From Gracilaria gracilis (lineage: Eukaryota; Rhodophyta; Florideophyceae; Gracilariales; Gracilariaceae), in the NCBI GenBank assembly GCA_030374805.1, contig JARGSG010000012.1:1054001-1118000 (forward strand): a stretch of DNA of 64,000 nt, given 5' to 3'. Made by a program: the position numbers and the translations under genes. Every line of letters begins with the position of its first letter. The stretch's first letter is position 1. The notes beneath the pieces are model-generated. The model was not told the DNA's origin, did not search any database, and worked only from the letters and a program-made list of their open reading frames with translations. Below are positions 41,120-53,131 of the stretch, one piece after another.

Positions 41120-42505
41120 CTACTGACAAGCCGACAAGTCCTTAACGGCTCCGTCAGTCGCAAACTCTAAAAAGAGGAGTTCTCCGCATGGGTGCAGACT
41201 AACAACATGATCCGCGCCCTTCACCACTGCGACGTTCTTCTTAAACACTGCATCTAGATCCACAATATCCTCCACCGGGGTGATGGAATCTAAATCACCG
41301 ACAAGAACTAATGTGGGAATTTCCTTTTGGGGTCCCTTATCGAGAGGGAGGCCTTCGCTTCGTAACTGACGCAACGGCATTGATGGACAGTACTTCGCCA
41401 GAGACTCAAATCCTTCTGTCATATAGAATGGAGAAAAGTCTTGCAGACCCACCTTATGTAGCACATCATACACAAGCGTACCGAGCCTTTCTAGTAACGT
41501 TGCGTCCAAATCCCAAGGAACCAAGTCCACCATGCTGTTGCAGATGGTGGAGACAGACATTGCAATAGAGAAGTTACGAAGAGGTTGCACGGAAGGCTCC
41601 AGCTCCTTTGCGATTGCCTCCAAGGCAGTGTAGTTCTTGTCACTAGCAGCAGAGGCGATCGCGCTGGCGAAAGAATCAGGTGTGAATCGATACATATGGA
41701 ATAAAAGTCTTGAATCCATTTTCAGATCTTTGCGCAGGGCCCTGTTCCAACGTAGGCGGCGGAGAACGGTCTTCAACTGGTTCTTAAACTTCCTTGGGGA
41801 GAAATTTGGAGTGTCCTTATTCTTCTCTGCATGAATTCGAGCGTAAGCAGCGTGATGACGCACTTCATACAAATCTTTGTTTTTCATGGGTATGGGGGAA
41901 TCTAGTAGCATTGAGCGAACGCTGTCGGGATACAGTACGCCATAAGCTTGTGATATGAGAGTACCATATGACACACCAAATAGATCAAACTGTTTGAAAC
42001 CGAGTGCCTTTCGAAGGATTTCCAGATCATTCACGATAGACGTCACAGAGTAGTGGAGTACCTCATCCCCAATTTCTGAGAGACAATTCCGAATGTCGAA
42101 TAGATCAAGGTCTAATGCGAGGGGTTCGCTCTGTAACGAGCAATTCAGACGGGACCCGTTTCCAGTGCCCCGCGGATCGAACAAGATCACCGGGCGCTTC
42201 AGTTCGTCCACTAGCTCCAGCGACGTGAGTTCTTCTAGAGGATGTTCCAAAATGCTGCCACCAGGACCTCCGGGAACGAGAACAAACGCACTGTTAGAGC
42301 TTGTTTGCGTCGATGGATAGGTGATGGCGTAGAGCATGGAAATGTTAACGGATTCAGCTGGTTTTGCATGGTCCAGAGGAACAGAGAGCTTTCCGCAAGT
42401 TGAATTGGAAAGATGCTGTGGGCATTGAAATGACTCTAACGCTGCATAGCCCAAAGATGGGAGTACAAAGAAAGGCAGGAGAACCAAGAGCAGAGAGCGC
42501 AACAT
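41120..42505 (-). CDS. Secreted alpha/beta-hydrolase, TAP-like / prolyl aminopeptidase family (S33)
   Basis: 461 residues, no intron. Residues 1-21 form a signal peptide (hydrophobic LLLVLLPFFVLPSLGY, then AA). The alpha/beta-hydrolase fold shows the oxyanion/HGGP-like loop GGPGGS (79-84), FDPRGTGNGS (109-118), the nucleophile elbow GVSYGT (Ser179), the acid in VGDLDSITP (Asp406) and the His in KGADHVV (His433). The helical cap lies between, and the C-terminal TAP-like region ends with paired Cys (440, 460). The pattern matches secreted tripeptidyl aminopeptidase/proline iminopeptidase relatives, which remove N-terminal residues from peptides. An esterase role is possible. Several N-x-S/T sites and eight or more Cys fit a secreted protein. 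It is the only intact, clearly non-transposon gene of ordinary size here. Confidence 0.92.
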   Translation of the reverse strand: MLRSLLLVLLPFFVLPSLGYAALESFQCPQHLSNSTCGKLSVPLDHAKPAESVNISMLYAITYPSTQTSSNSAFVLVPGGPGGSILEHPLEELTSLELVDELKRPVILFDPRGTGNGSRLNCSLQSEPLALDLDLFDIRNCLSEIGDEVLHYSVTSIVNDLEILRKALGFKQFDLFGVSYGTLISQAYGVLYPDSVRSMLLDSPIPMKNKDLYEVRHHAAYARIHAEKNKDTPNFSPRKFKNQLKTVLRRLRWNRALRKDLKMDSRLLFHMYRFTPDSFASAIASAASDKNYTALEAIAKELEPSVQPLRNFSIAMSVSTICNSMVDLVPWDLDATLLERLGTLVYDVLHKVGLQDFSPFYMTEGFESLAKYCPSMPLRQLRSEGLPLDKGPQKEIPTLVLVGDLDSITPVEDIVDLDAVFKKNVAVVKGADHVVSLHPCGELLFLEFATDGAVKDLSACQ

Positions 42506-42589
42506 TGTGAAAAGATGAAGTAACTTGATAGATTTTGTATGAGCGCTGGGTGGATTGAAGAAGATGCGGGAGACGGAAGTCGAGTCTAG

Positions 42590-42606
42590 GCGCTCTATTT
42601 ATTCTG
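42590..42606 (-). promoter_or_regulatory. TATA-like element upstream of the hydrolase
   Basis: On the minus strand CAGAATAAATAGAGC lies about 90 bp upstream of the hydrolase ATG (42,505), in a short GC-richer context. Plausible core promoter. Confidence 0.4.
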
Positions 42607-43967
42607 TTAGCAAGGGTGGCCAGCAATGTGATGGTGATTGTGAACAGCGATGAGGACATTCTCAGTATATGTTGGAAGTTTTTTACAACTCGAACGATAG
42701 GGTTCGATGTATAACGAGGTATCCAGAGAGAGCTACAGCAATCGCAGTACAAAGTTGGACTGGTGCGCTCATTCTGAGAACTTGTAGTCTTAGATGTTCA
42801 CTACCAAAGCATTCGGACTTTGTCAGAAAAAATGGTATAATGCCTTTGGGGCTCCATACACCCTCTATCTGGAGAGAGGCTCACGATGATGGGCGTTACA
42901 GAGCTCCCCTGTCACTGAAATAGTCTGTAAATGTGTAAGCACAGAAACACAGAAACAAGATGTTTCGCGCTGTTTCCGTTGAGCATTGTCGTCTTCATCC
43001 AATGACGGTGTTCTTCGTCAGCAACAGCAGGCATATATGTGTTGTTGAAGCCTCCATAATGAGTTGAAGCACCATTCCATGGGATTTGCTGAAACGTTCT
43101 CCCACAACAAGCGTGCCAAGACAAGACTGCAAAATATTTGGTCCAGACGTAGTGTATACAGCATCAAGTTGGACGCGGATACACACACATGTAAGATAAC
43201 TACGTTAGGGAACAAGGGCTAGAGGTGCGTATTTCACCGACATGGAGCCCCCTAGAATAATTGCATGACATTTTTCTATTCTCCTCGGAATGAGCATTGT
43301 CAGCAGCAACGATGTGTTGCCTACTTCAAATTATCACACAGCAAGGATGACGGAAAGCATCCGAAGGTCTGAAGTGCCATGGTGTAGAGCTTGATTGGAA
43401 AGCACGAAATCGCATTTGCGGGTGTACCACGTGGCAGATTCCAGCAAGGATAAGCGCACAGATTGTCTTTCATCTTCTGACAAAGAATTGCGATACCAGT
43501 CGCTCGTCTTCGCCCACATTCCCGAACAGGGACTCCATCAACCTTGGTATGTCACATTTGGATTTTGTTTCAGCTGGAAAAAAAGAACTCAAGTCACAGC
43601 CACAAAAGTTCGAAGAGACCTGCTCTTTGATGACCGGAGATTCCATTTCCTCACGCGAAGTTCACCGCGCGATTTCCTTTGCTTCGAAGTGCAGAAGACA
43701 TGAGATAGAGCAGGAGCTCGTAATGCTCTACTGCAAGGTAAATCCACTTCGATGCGTGGTCAGTGGGTCCGTCCATGTGGACATCAGCACTCCAGCTCCG
43801 AAGGCGATGTTCATTTGAAGTGCATCATGTTGAGCACCCCGAAGAACGGGCCACCCACCACGCAAACAGCCGCAACAATGCCAGCCTCATCGCCGCAGGA
43901 GTGTTAAATTCGCACTGTGAGTCGGGCAACAACCATACAGAAGTCGAGAGCGTTCTATTAGCGTGCG
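42607..43967. other. Intergenic, no gene recognised
   Basis: Short open frames on both strands only. No repeat shared with other parts of the window was seen up to the solo LTR at 43,973. Confidence 0.5.
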
Positions 43968-43972
43968 CTAGG

Positions 43973-44175
43973 TGTAATACAAACGCACGTGTAGGGCCAC
44001 GGAGAGTCGTCGCAGACAGTCTACAAGCTACTTCAAGCTCTGTGTTAGTTATTGAATAGACATAGACATTCTAGACGTAGTCGTTACAGCTGTAGATAGC
44101 AGTATAAAACGTGATGGAGGCTGCTCTCTTCCTCTGAGAGTCAGCCAGACCTTCATCATCACCTTCAGTGTTACA
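43973..44175 (+). repeat. Solo LTR of the 203-bp family, copy D, with TSD CTAGG
   Basis: 203 bp, TGTAATACAAACGCAC...CAGTGTTACA, TATAAAA near 44,103. It is flanked by CTAGG at 43,968-43,972 and 44,176-44,180, so it is a solo LTR left after recombination of a full element. It also contains a short inverted repeat CTCTCTTCCTCTGAGAG near the transcribed end. Confidence 0.92.
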
Positions 44176-44180
44176 CTAGG

Positions 44181-47100
44181 CAGGCGGGGCGTGTGTGTAA
44201 ACGTGTTCACGCACAGGTTCCACAACAAGGTGTTCTCTTTGTACAACTAAATACTAACTCCAAACTTTTGAGTGAATTTTGTGGCCAAACATCCATACAA
44301 AGGAGCCCCTTTTGACCAAACAATTGCACTCGACATTCTGTGTGGAAACTGTTTGCCTGCAGCTTGCAGTCTGCAGTTCAGGGTCATTTTGCGTAGTTAT
44401 AAAAACCGAACAGAGTGCACGGAATGTTTAGAGTTTTGTCTGTGGCTAGATTCAGTTCCTTAAACCAAACAGGAGAAGGAGAAATATTAAACGACAGCTT
44501 CAGAGTCAACCTTGCTGCTCACTCTCAAGATGAGTAAGGAACTCGATTACAAGAGTGGATCAGATATTTCAAATGTCAACCGAACCATCTCGCGATCGGG
44601 CACGGAATTTGTTTGCACTCATTTTGCAGTGTTCGAATTAGGGAGGGAGAAAGTGAGAATCTGTAATGCAAGAAAGGGAATGGGTGCAGCGTTATCGAAT
44701 TGCGTTAGCAACAACACTACGTTTGCGTGTGCTTTCAGGAAGTCAGGTGGAGTTTAAAGCTGTGTCATCTCCACATTGGCGAGAGCGAAGGATTCCAAGA
44801 TGATTCTGACCCAACGCCACGGCCAAACAGCCCAGGAAGAGCGATCTGTGCCAAAAACATTTTCGAGAAGACGAGTGCACGGAAGTATAAACCAAAATGT
44901 ATGGCAAGTCGTCACTCGTAGTTTGGTCAATAAAGCTCGTCGAATCTCTATAGCTTGATGTTGTTCCGACATGCGTTCACTTGGCAATGTTGTCATAGCC
45001 CAAAGACTCATACTCTCAAAATGGCGTGTAACACATTGTTCAACTCTTGGGTAGACAGACACTCATAGCTGTGGTATGATGGTTAAACGACGCCAATATG
45101 ACTCACAACCGCGATATCATGATGATCAGGCTGTTATGTACTGTCAGATTAACCAACCGCCCCATACGTAACAAAGCTACCAACTTCAGCGTTGACCAGG
45201 GTAACTTATGCGCAACAGTGAAAGCTCGGGCTGGCAGTATGCGGTACTACACAAGGGCCCGCTGGAGCGACCTGTGGCTGAACAGCGCTGTGAGCAACGC
45301 GCGGTCCCAAACTTCATTCAAGCAAGGAGGCGTCGTGACGACTTGTTGTCCGAGCCAAACTGCCACATACACGTGCAACCGAATATACAGCAAGCCAGCC
45401 GTGTGAAAGGATTCTTGCGTACCGCAGTTTCCGTTTCATAATCGCGCTTTCATCGCGCAAGTGGAACGCTGTCGTATCCGTTGTGGAAGCGGCTGCTTCT
45501 GTGCTCGCGACCACCGAATTGATAAGGCTTGTGCCTGTTGTTCTCAACCGAGCATGCTCTCTTCAGGTGTTTACTTGCCACGCTGCGTGCCGTAAGGGGT
45601 GATGTCATCATAGAATTGTGTGTGTATGTAACAATATTCGAAGCCCTTTCATTTGAAGAGGGTGAACGGTTCCGCGTTCGCACACTATGCAGACACGTTC
45701 GCTTTAAAGGGGAAAGACAAAGAAGCTCATACGCGTGTTATACTATAAACCATAGTCGCAAGATAAATAAATGAGCGGGCAGCTCGATCTCTCGCACAGC
45801 ACCTTCTGGACAACAGCTCACAGATCACCTTTAGTTCATTCTATTTGTCGACAATCCAATTGAGAGTCATATTGAGGAGCCGCCTGAACCATTAGAGTTT
45901 ACTTGTCCATGGAAACCAACGTTGACAACCAACACCAAAACCTTTCCTCAACGTGTGCACTGCTAGCAAGAGCTTGCTCAGTGTCATACCCTTCGCAAAA
46001 TAACACGTACCAACGGTACCGTTTTTGAAAGCGCTCCGGCACTTACAGGACAACCGGTTGAACATCGCAAATGGCCTCACTTCACAGCATTCTACCGCCT
46101 TCAAACCAATCATAAGGCAATGAAGTCGCTTTGCGATTGGCGTCTGTGGTTTCAAGTTATAATAAGCATCGTTTATTTCGTTCCAACCGACCAACCGAAC
46201 ATGGAACGATCTCTCAAGCCTGACGGATTCTCACAAATCCGCAACTGTTTGTGCACAAACATATCAAAGGACGGCCGTTCCACTGTATCGGCTTCCCGAA
46301 CTTAATTTTGATGTTAATCATGCCAGCATGACAAGAAATAAGGTGGTGATGCGATGCAGCATCTCCTGCCGCCCGGGCTTAAAAGTCAACCCACTGCTGC
46401 CGCGGCACTGAAGTCCGATATCACTGATTACGACTTCCTGTGGGTCAAGCCAGTTCACACACAGACATATGTTGCCAGATCGATCTCTGTCGTCGATCTA
46501 CGTTCAACGGCTGTCGGGTATTCCAGATATGGAACCGAAAACCCCGGACAACGCGCCCGTAACCGTATTCACCACTCCTCCTAACGCTCCCCGACCGCCT
46601 CTGCTTCCCAATTCTAGGAATGTCGTAACCGGGTTCACTCTTCCGAAGTCCGTGTTGGATGCTGGACCCCCCTCGGCAAGCAGCGTTGTGAACGTGGACA
46701 CACAGAATCAATCCACGAGGTCGTAACAAATTGGGAAAAGGTTTGGTAACAGGAGGTTATGCAATCTTCGCGAAAACATCGCTTACAGCCTAATTTGTTG
46801 AACGAGAGCAAGCTTCCCCGTGCTACGGACTAGTTTAGGCTACGGGAGAGGAGGTATAGGAAGTAGAAGCCATCTGCAGCCATTGATAGTAGTGAGGAGT
46901 GAAACCTTTGCAGTTGAACGCTGACTGTTTCCCACAGTACGTCTATGTCAACCCACTGTGTTGGGAAGAGAGCAGTTTACAACCACACTGTTATAATACA
47001 CACTAAACAGCAACGATTTCATCTGAGATTCATGCACTGCTTTTCGAAACAAAGCTCATCCTGTTGAGTAAGAGGGTGACGTATCGGTCATCTTGCCAAT

Positions 47101-50100
47101 TTCTCCAAGCACAAGTGCCCTGAAGTGCCGTGGAGGTCAAAACGTACCATGCGGCGTTACTTCAAGCGTCCGAGCCATTCTGAACCAACTAACGTGCGCG
47201 CTACACCGCACAGCATGACGGAAAGGGGTAACTCCACGGCAGGAAAGCACACACGGAATCAATACGAGTGAATTCATTTGCGCCGTATGCTGGAGGGTTT
47301 GATGAAAAAAAGTCTCTGCCAAACTACAGAGTCCAAAGAGCCAAAGGTGTAGCTCCCCAGTCTGTCCTTCTGTGGAATCTTTTCTGATGTTGTCCCGTGT
47401 CGCGGAGTCATTTAACATTATGTTGCCGAGCATTGTTCTTTCCTGCGTCCGTATCTGATGCGTTCATCTTTGTCGTGTTTCGAAAGCCATCAAACCAGGA
47501 GGAACCAAAAGGGTGAAGGATCGAAGGCCTTGTCACATGTTTCAATAGAGTAAGAAGGAGTGAATGATGCTACAATTGATGAGGATGTCACGATATGCCG
47601 TAAAGGCGAGGGATCTTGGGACGAAATTTGTTAGACTGGATGCACTTTCCATCTCTCTGGTCGTTGATTAGGGACACACCGAGATACTTTCGAGGTATTG
47701 TACTTGTTTCTCTGCGGGAATATGCAGAAGGAGCGGAACTCCCTCCAAATTTATTGGCTCGTCAGGCTCAAGCAAATAAACAGAAAAAGCCAAATCTGGG
47801 GGATTAGATCAAGAGGGATATTTTGTGCAAATGGGCATCTCAAAAATTTTGCTGACAAAACACACGGCTCGGTCTCTTGACAACAAATGTATGGACGCGA
47901 ACGCACATCCAGTGTCGAGACTGCACTTTCCAACTATGTTAACGAACAATCTGTACCCCTCTCTGACCTTCGGAACGAAGAGGGAATTTTCTTGTTTGAG
48001 CTTCTGGCAATATGTCGTGTGAAGGAGTGAAGAACCGGAACTTACCAAAAGTTGAATTGTAAGCAAATAGAACCAGTCGCATATCTCTAGAGGGCGCTGT
48101 TCTCAAAAGAGGTTTCCCTATGGTTTCAGTTGGTTGTAGGAGCGAAACGGACAATTTCCTGAGAATGGTAGTGGGAGAGATTGAGCTCCAGGAGAGAAAT
48201 TCCCTTGCCTCTTAAGTCACGACTAAGGTCCAACCGTGACATGTAGGACTCTAAACAAGTTGGACCAACACTTTATGCAGACTGGCACTCTCTAACGTGT
48301 TGTGTAAATGCACGTGTACCTTAAAATGCTTTACACACCCAAAAGATCCTGGGGAAGAAAAACATGTTTGTCTTACATATCTGCCCGCGATTCCTTTCGA
48401 ATGGTTGCCATCTCGTATGGAAGGCCTCCACGCTCGTACTCTGCTGGTCGGAATTGTGCAATAGATACGTTTCCACCATTTAGAGCTCATCAATGGGATC
48501 TTGTACATGTTATACCATATCATTGGCAGGACCTTCACCACTATCGATACTGGTAGGGACCCCATCGATTCGAAATAGTTGACGATGTGTTCTTCTCGAA
48601 CTACTGGTTTGTTTAATGCATGGAACGACTCGAACGAGTGTAAAAACGCCTCTTTGCTCACCAAGTGCTTCCCCCTTCGCAATCACTTCCAACAAACTTT
48701 GTTGGACACTTAAACCAAGAGCAAATGATGCCATTAAACAGCAAAAAGACAAATGCGCACTGAGCCGCTCAGCCCGAGAGCGACGGCAATCAATATGAAA
48801 AGCAAAACCTCCCACAAATTGATACGTGTACACGTAGTAGTACATTGCTCCTAAATTAACCTTCGTAATACGTGTACACCGGAAGTTTCGAAGTGAGCCA
48901 ATTATTAGCGCAGGGCAATCATCAGATATTTATAAGAGCGCCAACATGCACGCTATTTATAACCTGCTGTTACCCTGGGCTAATTGACACGCTTCTCCAC
49001 TCCTTATGGCGCACCTGAAGGTTTACCATGCCGTGGGAGAGGCTCTTATTTGTACTCAGTATTCGCGAATGGAAACCGGTGAGTCCACAAGGACCCAGAA
49101 ACAACAAGTCATGTTGTAGTGCCTTGAAGCCACCCGGTTTGAATCTTCAACGGTTTCGAAACTGCAATTGTTAGGTGGCAAAGACTACTCTTGCAAGAAT
49201 AAACGGATAAGCAACTAACAAGGCAGAACTACTGTATCTGGGTTACACGGCTGCATTTGCATATTTCCGTGCGCCTTGCACATTGCCGAGAAGTAGTGAT
49301 TGACATATGGTTTAGGTATTAATAGTTTGTTTCTACCACATGCTCTCGTAGGGCGATGAAACCAGACCAGAAGTAAGTTCAAAAGCGAAGACGCAACGTC
49401 AGCCGCAACGTTAAAGTCATACAGTCGAGTCAGTAGCAACAGCGGTCCATGTGCTAAAAAGCTTCCAGAACTCTTAGCAGTGAGCGCCAAACAACACTGC
49501 TGACTACTGGTAAGGTCTCTGAGCTAACTATAGCAAGCTCTGGGAGCCACCGGTGGACCTCCCAGCAGAACAATTAAAAGTGACTAATCGCTGACGTCCG
49601 ACAAACTCGTCATCGTGAACAATTAATTATCTGACGATCGTGACTATTTTTGGGGACAGAGTGCACAAAAATGGACAAACAAATATTGAGTAAATAAACA
49701 AATACTGTCCTGCCCAGCTACAACAATGCATTGCAGGTTTTTGACCAGAATAACCGGGCCCAACATGGAACAAGAGGAAGTACCCAAAAATAGAGGAGCG
49801 TGTGCACTTGCGGAAAACCTCAAGTAACTTCAATCGGCTTTAGGACTCTGTCCTTCAGCTTTCGGTACAGATGGAATAAGCAATTGTCGCCCACGTGTGC
49901 AGCAAATACCGTGAGCCTAGAGCATCCGTATGAATTGACAAACTGCAATCGTGCCGCACCTCGAGAGCTAAGATCGATTTCGCGCTCTTGAACTTCACGT
50001 ATTCTGCAACCATCATGACAAAGCGTTCAATCTATCTTTTCATTTTGGCTGAAAGAGAACTAACAAAGAGCGCCACTAAAAAAAGAATGGCTTTGTTGAG

Positions 50101-50150
50101 AGTGATAACGATACTTCTTGGTACATGTACATGACGACAAATCATTTTAG
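44181..50150. other. About 6 kb of gene-poor DNA
   Basis: Many short frames on both strands, none with a recognisable domain. The longest are 143 codons at 48,682-48,251 (-), of fairly normal composition, 102 codons at 45,098-45,406 (+) and 100 codons at 46,194-45,892 (-). A Pro/Ser/Thr-rich 85-codon frame at 46,469-46,726 (+) could be part of a gag. I found no second copies in the window. Exons of an intron-containing gene cannot be excluded. Confidence 0.4.
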
Positions 50151-50204
50151 GATTGCTGGGGTTACCAGCTTTCGAAGCATAGAAAGATCCCTTTGCTTAC
50201 GCGT

Positions 50205-50255
50205 GGCACATGTATAAAAGACAGGCAAACCGGGTCGGCGTCTATAAAAGGCAGA
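50205..50255 (+). promoter_or_regulatory. Twin TATA boxes in a 31-bp direct repeat
   Basis: TATAAAAGACAGGCAAACCGGG (first box at about 50,213) and TATAAAAGGCAGACAAACGGGG (second at about 50,244) are 31 bp apart and match at most positions. Both point toward the open frames at 50.3-50.7 kb. Confidence 0.5.
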
Positions 50256-50510
50256 CAAACGGGGGGCAGTCCTGCCTTCGCTGTTGCAACCCACACCAGC
50301 TCTGTGTCGACTTGAACTTGCATTTTCATCTCGAGCAAGCCCATCCGTAATCCTTCCCCCACAGTTCTTTACGCAACGAACTTTTTCAGGTAAAAGTACT
50401 CTTCAACCAAGCGCCCTTCACAAGCCTTACTTGGATATCAGCCTTCTTCTTCCGACTTTCACTCTCACAAGTACCGCTTATCTCCGCATTACCGAGCTTC
50501 TCCTTATCCG

Positions 50511-50729
50511 ATGTCACTGCAGCCCTGGAACGTCAACTGCACACCACCTCAAAATAAGATACCACGACGTACACCGAAAGCACCTAAAAGCCGCATTCTG
50601 GTTTCAACTCGATCTCCGCCCTATTTCAAGCTGCCGGAATCTGTCGGTCATCATGAGCTCAAGATTAGTTCCAATGGCGATTGCCGTTTGACTGGCAGCC
50701 ATTCCTGCCGAGGCAACCAAGGTTCTTGA
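50511..50729 (+). CDS. Possible small basic protein, 72 residues
   Basis: Begins at an ATG about 270 bp downstream of the twin TATA boxes. It is rich in Pro, Ser, Lys and Arg (PQNKIPRRTPKAPKSRILV), with three Cys and no hydrophobic segment. It is followed by T-rich DNA resembling a 3' untranslated region. An overlapping 135-codon frame (50,284-50,691) competes with it. CAG|GTAAAAG near 50,389 could be a splice donor in the leader. I recognise no family. The TATA boxes are the main reason to list it; the block could also be an LTR remnant. Confidence 0.25.
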   Translation: MSLQPWNVNCTPPQNKIPRRTPKAPKSRILVSTRSPPYFKLPESVGHHELKISSNGDCRLTGSHSCRGNQGS

Positions 50730-50735
50730 TCCTAG

Positions 50736-51751
50736 GTTTTAGTGCCTTGGGGCTCTTCTATTCTGTTTGATAGTATCAGCGCGGCCTGATTTGTTTGATT
50801 AGTTTGACATTTCGGTTGAGATCCCAACTGAAGAATCATATCTATCTTTGGTTCTCTGCTGAAAGGAGTCTTAGGTTTTGCGTTTTGTTTTAAGACATTC
50901 TTAGCGTCTTCTAACTTCCAAGTTTACTATACCGTGGTTCTTTCCGTTATCTCTGAAGAGGATCCGAAACAGTCTAGGAAACTTCAGTAGTTCTTTTTAA
51001 AGGGGTTTGTAATGCAGCTTGCAATCACTCACTAGTTCTTGAGAGCACACTCCAAACTTCACTTTATTCGCTTATAAGTTGGAAAGTAGACTCACAACCT
51101 ACTTTCCAACTTTCTAAATCGAAGTATCCGCATGAAGGAACGTTTCCATGAGTATACTTGCGCACGTTTATGATGGTACGACTTGGCCTCACAAAGCTAA
51201 ATAGATCAATTTTGTCATCAGGTCCGCTGTTGAGAGTTCAATGGATTTTCAAGGAACAACGCAGTGGATTTATTTGAACGAAAGTGAGCAGAAGGATGAT
51301 CTATTTCGCGATGCGCACAACCTGCTTTGCTCAACCAGATCTACTACCGCTTCGCCGTCGTCTCGTCGCGCAGTCGCCGCCGATCGCGCTTTGTTTCGCT
51401 CTCACATCGCGCGATCGACGGCGACACACTACTCGTTTCGAATTCCCCTCCTCGCCATTCCTAGAGAGCAGTGCTGTCCTTGTGGGACACACTGAACGCG
51501 TACGGTGAGGCCGTGCGGTGCAGCAGAGCCCTGTGGGCAGTATAGTAAGTACCCAACATCATCAACTGTTCTCCCTTGTTTGAAGATTAAAGTATGTGCT
51601 ACACTGAAACATAATAAGAGCATAGCGCCAGTGCGCAACTGTTTCTAGCGGCCACACTCGCACAATTTGTCCGTGCAATGCTGCAAAACAAACGTCTCGT
51701 TCTGGCATGAAGCTAGGCTTCACATTAAGATACATATCTCCGTCTCTCCAG
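50736..51751. other. Noncoding, no gene recognised
   Basis: T-rich first 300 bp, then mixed sequence with short frames. GTTGGAAAGTAG and CTACTTTCCAAC near 51,090 form a 12-bp-arm hairpin. Nothing else stands out before the solo LTR. Confidence 0.45.
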
Positions 51752-51756
51752 CTTAT

Positions 51757-51959
51757 TGTAACAGTATCATACGTGTAGGTCCACAAAGTGTAGTCACAGA
51801 CAGTCTACAAACTACTTCAAGCTCTGTCTTCTTTATAAAAGTAGAGATAGATTCCTAGATGCATCCATCACAGCAGTAGATAGCGATATAAAATGTGATG
51901 GCGGTTGCTCTCTTCATGTCGGAGTCAGTCAGACTTTCATCATCGCCTTCAGTGTTACA
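51757..51959 (+). repeat. Solo LTR of the 203-bp family, copy E, with TSD CTTAT
   Basis: 203 bp, TGTAACAGTATC...CAGTGTTACA, with TATAAAA near 51,890. More diverged than copies A-D. CTTAT at 51,752-51,756 and again at 51,960-51,964. Confidence 0.88.
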
Positions 51960-51964
51960 CTTAT

Positions 51965-52850
51965 ATTGCTAAGATACTAGAAAGCCCACATGGCCAAAAT
52001 GAATCTGTCTTTATTCTGTCACTGAAATCCTGACAGTTCTTCATCGTCACTCATGAATACTGTTCCTCACTATGGTCCGGATAGTGGTCATGTCATGGCA
52101 TATGCAGTGTATATCATTTAGAAACATCGTCAGTTGTATGTGTCGCATTTGCGACTCCGTTGAAAATCCCTTTCTGTCGTAATCCTGACAGTTATTAATT
52201 CTCGGCGTTTTTGAAGTCGTGTGTATGTGCATATATACTATATATGTATATAGGCAATGATGTGCCTACTATTCGTGAGAGACCAACTTTCCAAACGAAA
52301 CTGACCCGCTGGCATATATGAGATTCTGGGTCTGCAAGCTCTACTTCACTGGGTAAAGAGCTAGTTATATGAGACGTAAGAACTCTTGATGTTATTTTTT
52401 AGTCAGTTAAGTTAAGGATAATAACTTGGGCATCCTTTTTGATCGAGGGCAAATCTGCCATCAAACCCGAGAATAGAGTTCGTTCCATGGCCCGGTGGCA
52501 CTTAGAACAGTTACCAATGTTATTCACTTGCCTCACTCCAAGTGATTACACCACTTGTGTTGCCGTTGGAAGTGCCAATCGTTCTTCCACCTCTCCTGAG
52601 TATAACAAGTGCTCGTAGCTGCCCGCCAGGGCATTCGCGATGGCTTCCGCACTGGTTAGAGCGATACACTGCGTTTGACTTGGCGATATCGTTATTGCAG
52701 CAGATTTTTTTTAATGGGCAGGATTGCCTAGCCCCTGCTGCTACTGCTACTTTTGTATGCGTTCTGGTTAACCCACCTAAACCCAGAGCCCGTGATGTTA
52801 AAAACTCAGTGTGACTAACTCACCAGTGGGTGTCACAAAAGAATCTGCTT
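51965..52850. other. Intergenic; may hide a downstream exon of the Cys-rich gene
   Basis: No gene called. On the minus strand, frames between about 52,740 and 52,500 contain clustered Cys codons (for example NQCGSHRECPGGQL), which might be a further exon of the 52,862-53,131 gene, but no convincing splice pair was found. Confidence 0.35.
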
Positions 52851-52861
52851 ACTTAACAAAT

Positions 52862-53131
52862 TCACAGCGCATACATATCAAGTGTTTGCGCCTTGTTAGG
52901 TGCCGTGTAATTCGCATAACAGTATTCACATTTAGAAGCTCCGAATCGAGGAGTGGCGTAGGGTTCGGGGCACGACAGACAGTCCCCGAGTGTGACTCCA
53001 GGTTGAAAGGTGCCAGGTTTGCATGGTTCGCATCCGATGTCGTCCTTGCCATATCCTGGAGAGCAAGGGTTCACCACGGCTACGATCATAGTGGGGAGAG
53101 CAAGGAACAGGACAAAAATTGTGCTGAGCAT
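52862..53131 (-). CDS. Small secreted Cys-rich protein, GCC2/GCC3 (ephrin-receptor-like) repeat type
   Basis: 89 residues. Residues 1-20 are a clear signal peptide (MLSTIFVLFLALPTMIVAVV). The mature part has seven Cys (23, 34, 37, 51, 54, 68, 71) in the pattern CSPGYG...CEPCKPGTFQPG...CLSCPEPYATPRFG...CEYC, which matches the C-x-P-G / C-x2-C-x-P-G-T-F repeats of GCC2/GCC3 and TNFR-like extracellular modules. One and a half to two repeats are present. The odd Cys number and abrupt end suggest a truncated gene or a first exon. Such modules act outside the cell or on the cell surface; no ligand can be inferred. Confidence 0.6.
   Translation of the reverse strand: MLSTIFVLFLALPTMIVAVVNPCSPGYGKDDIGCEPCKPGTFQPGVTLGDCLSCPEPYATPRFGASKCEYCYANYTAPNKAQTLDMYAL

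Noticed and set aside
48251..48682. 143-codon minus-strand frame as a host gene
   Set aside because: Composition is plausible, but there is no motif, promoter signal or second copy. Kept only as a note in the intergenic entry.
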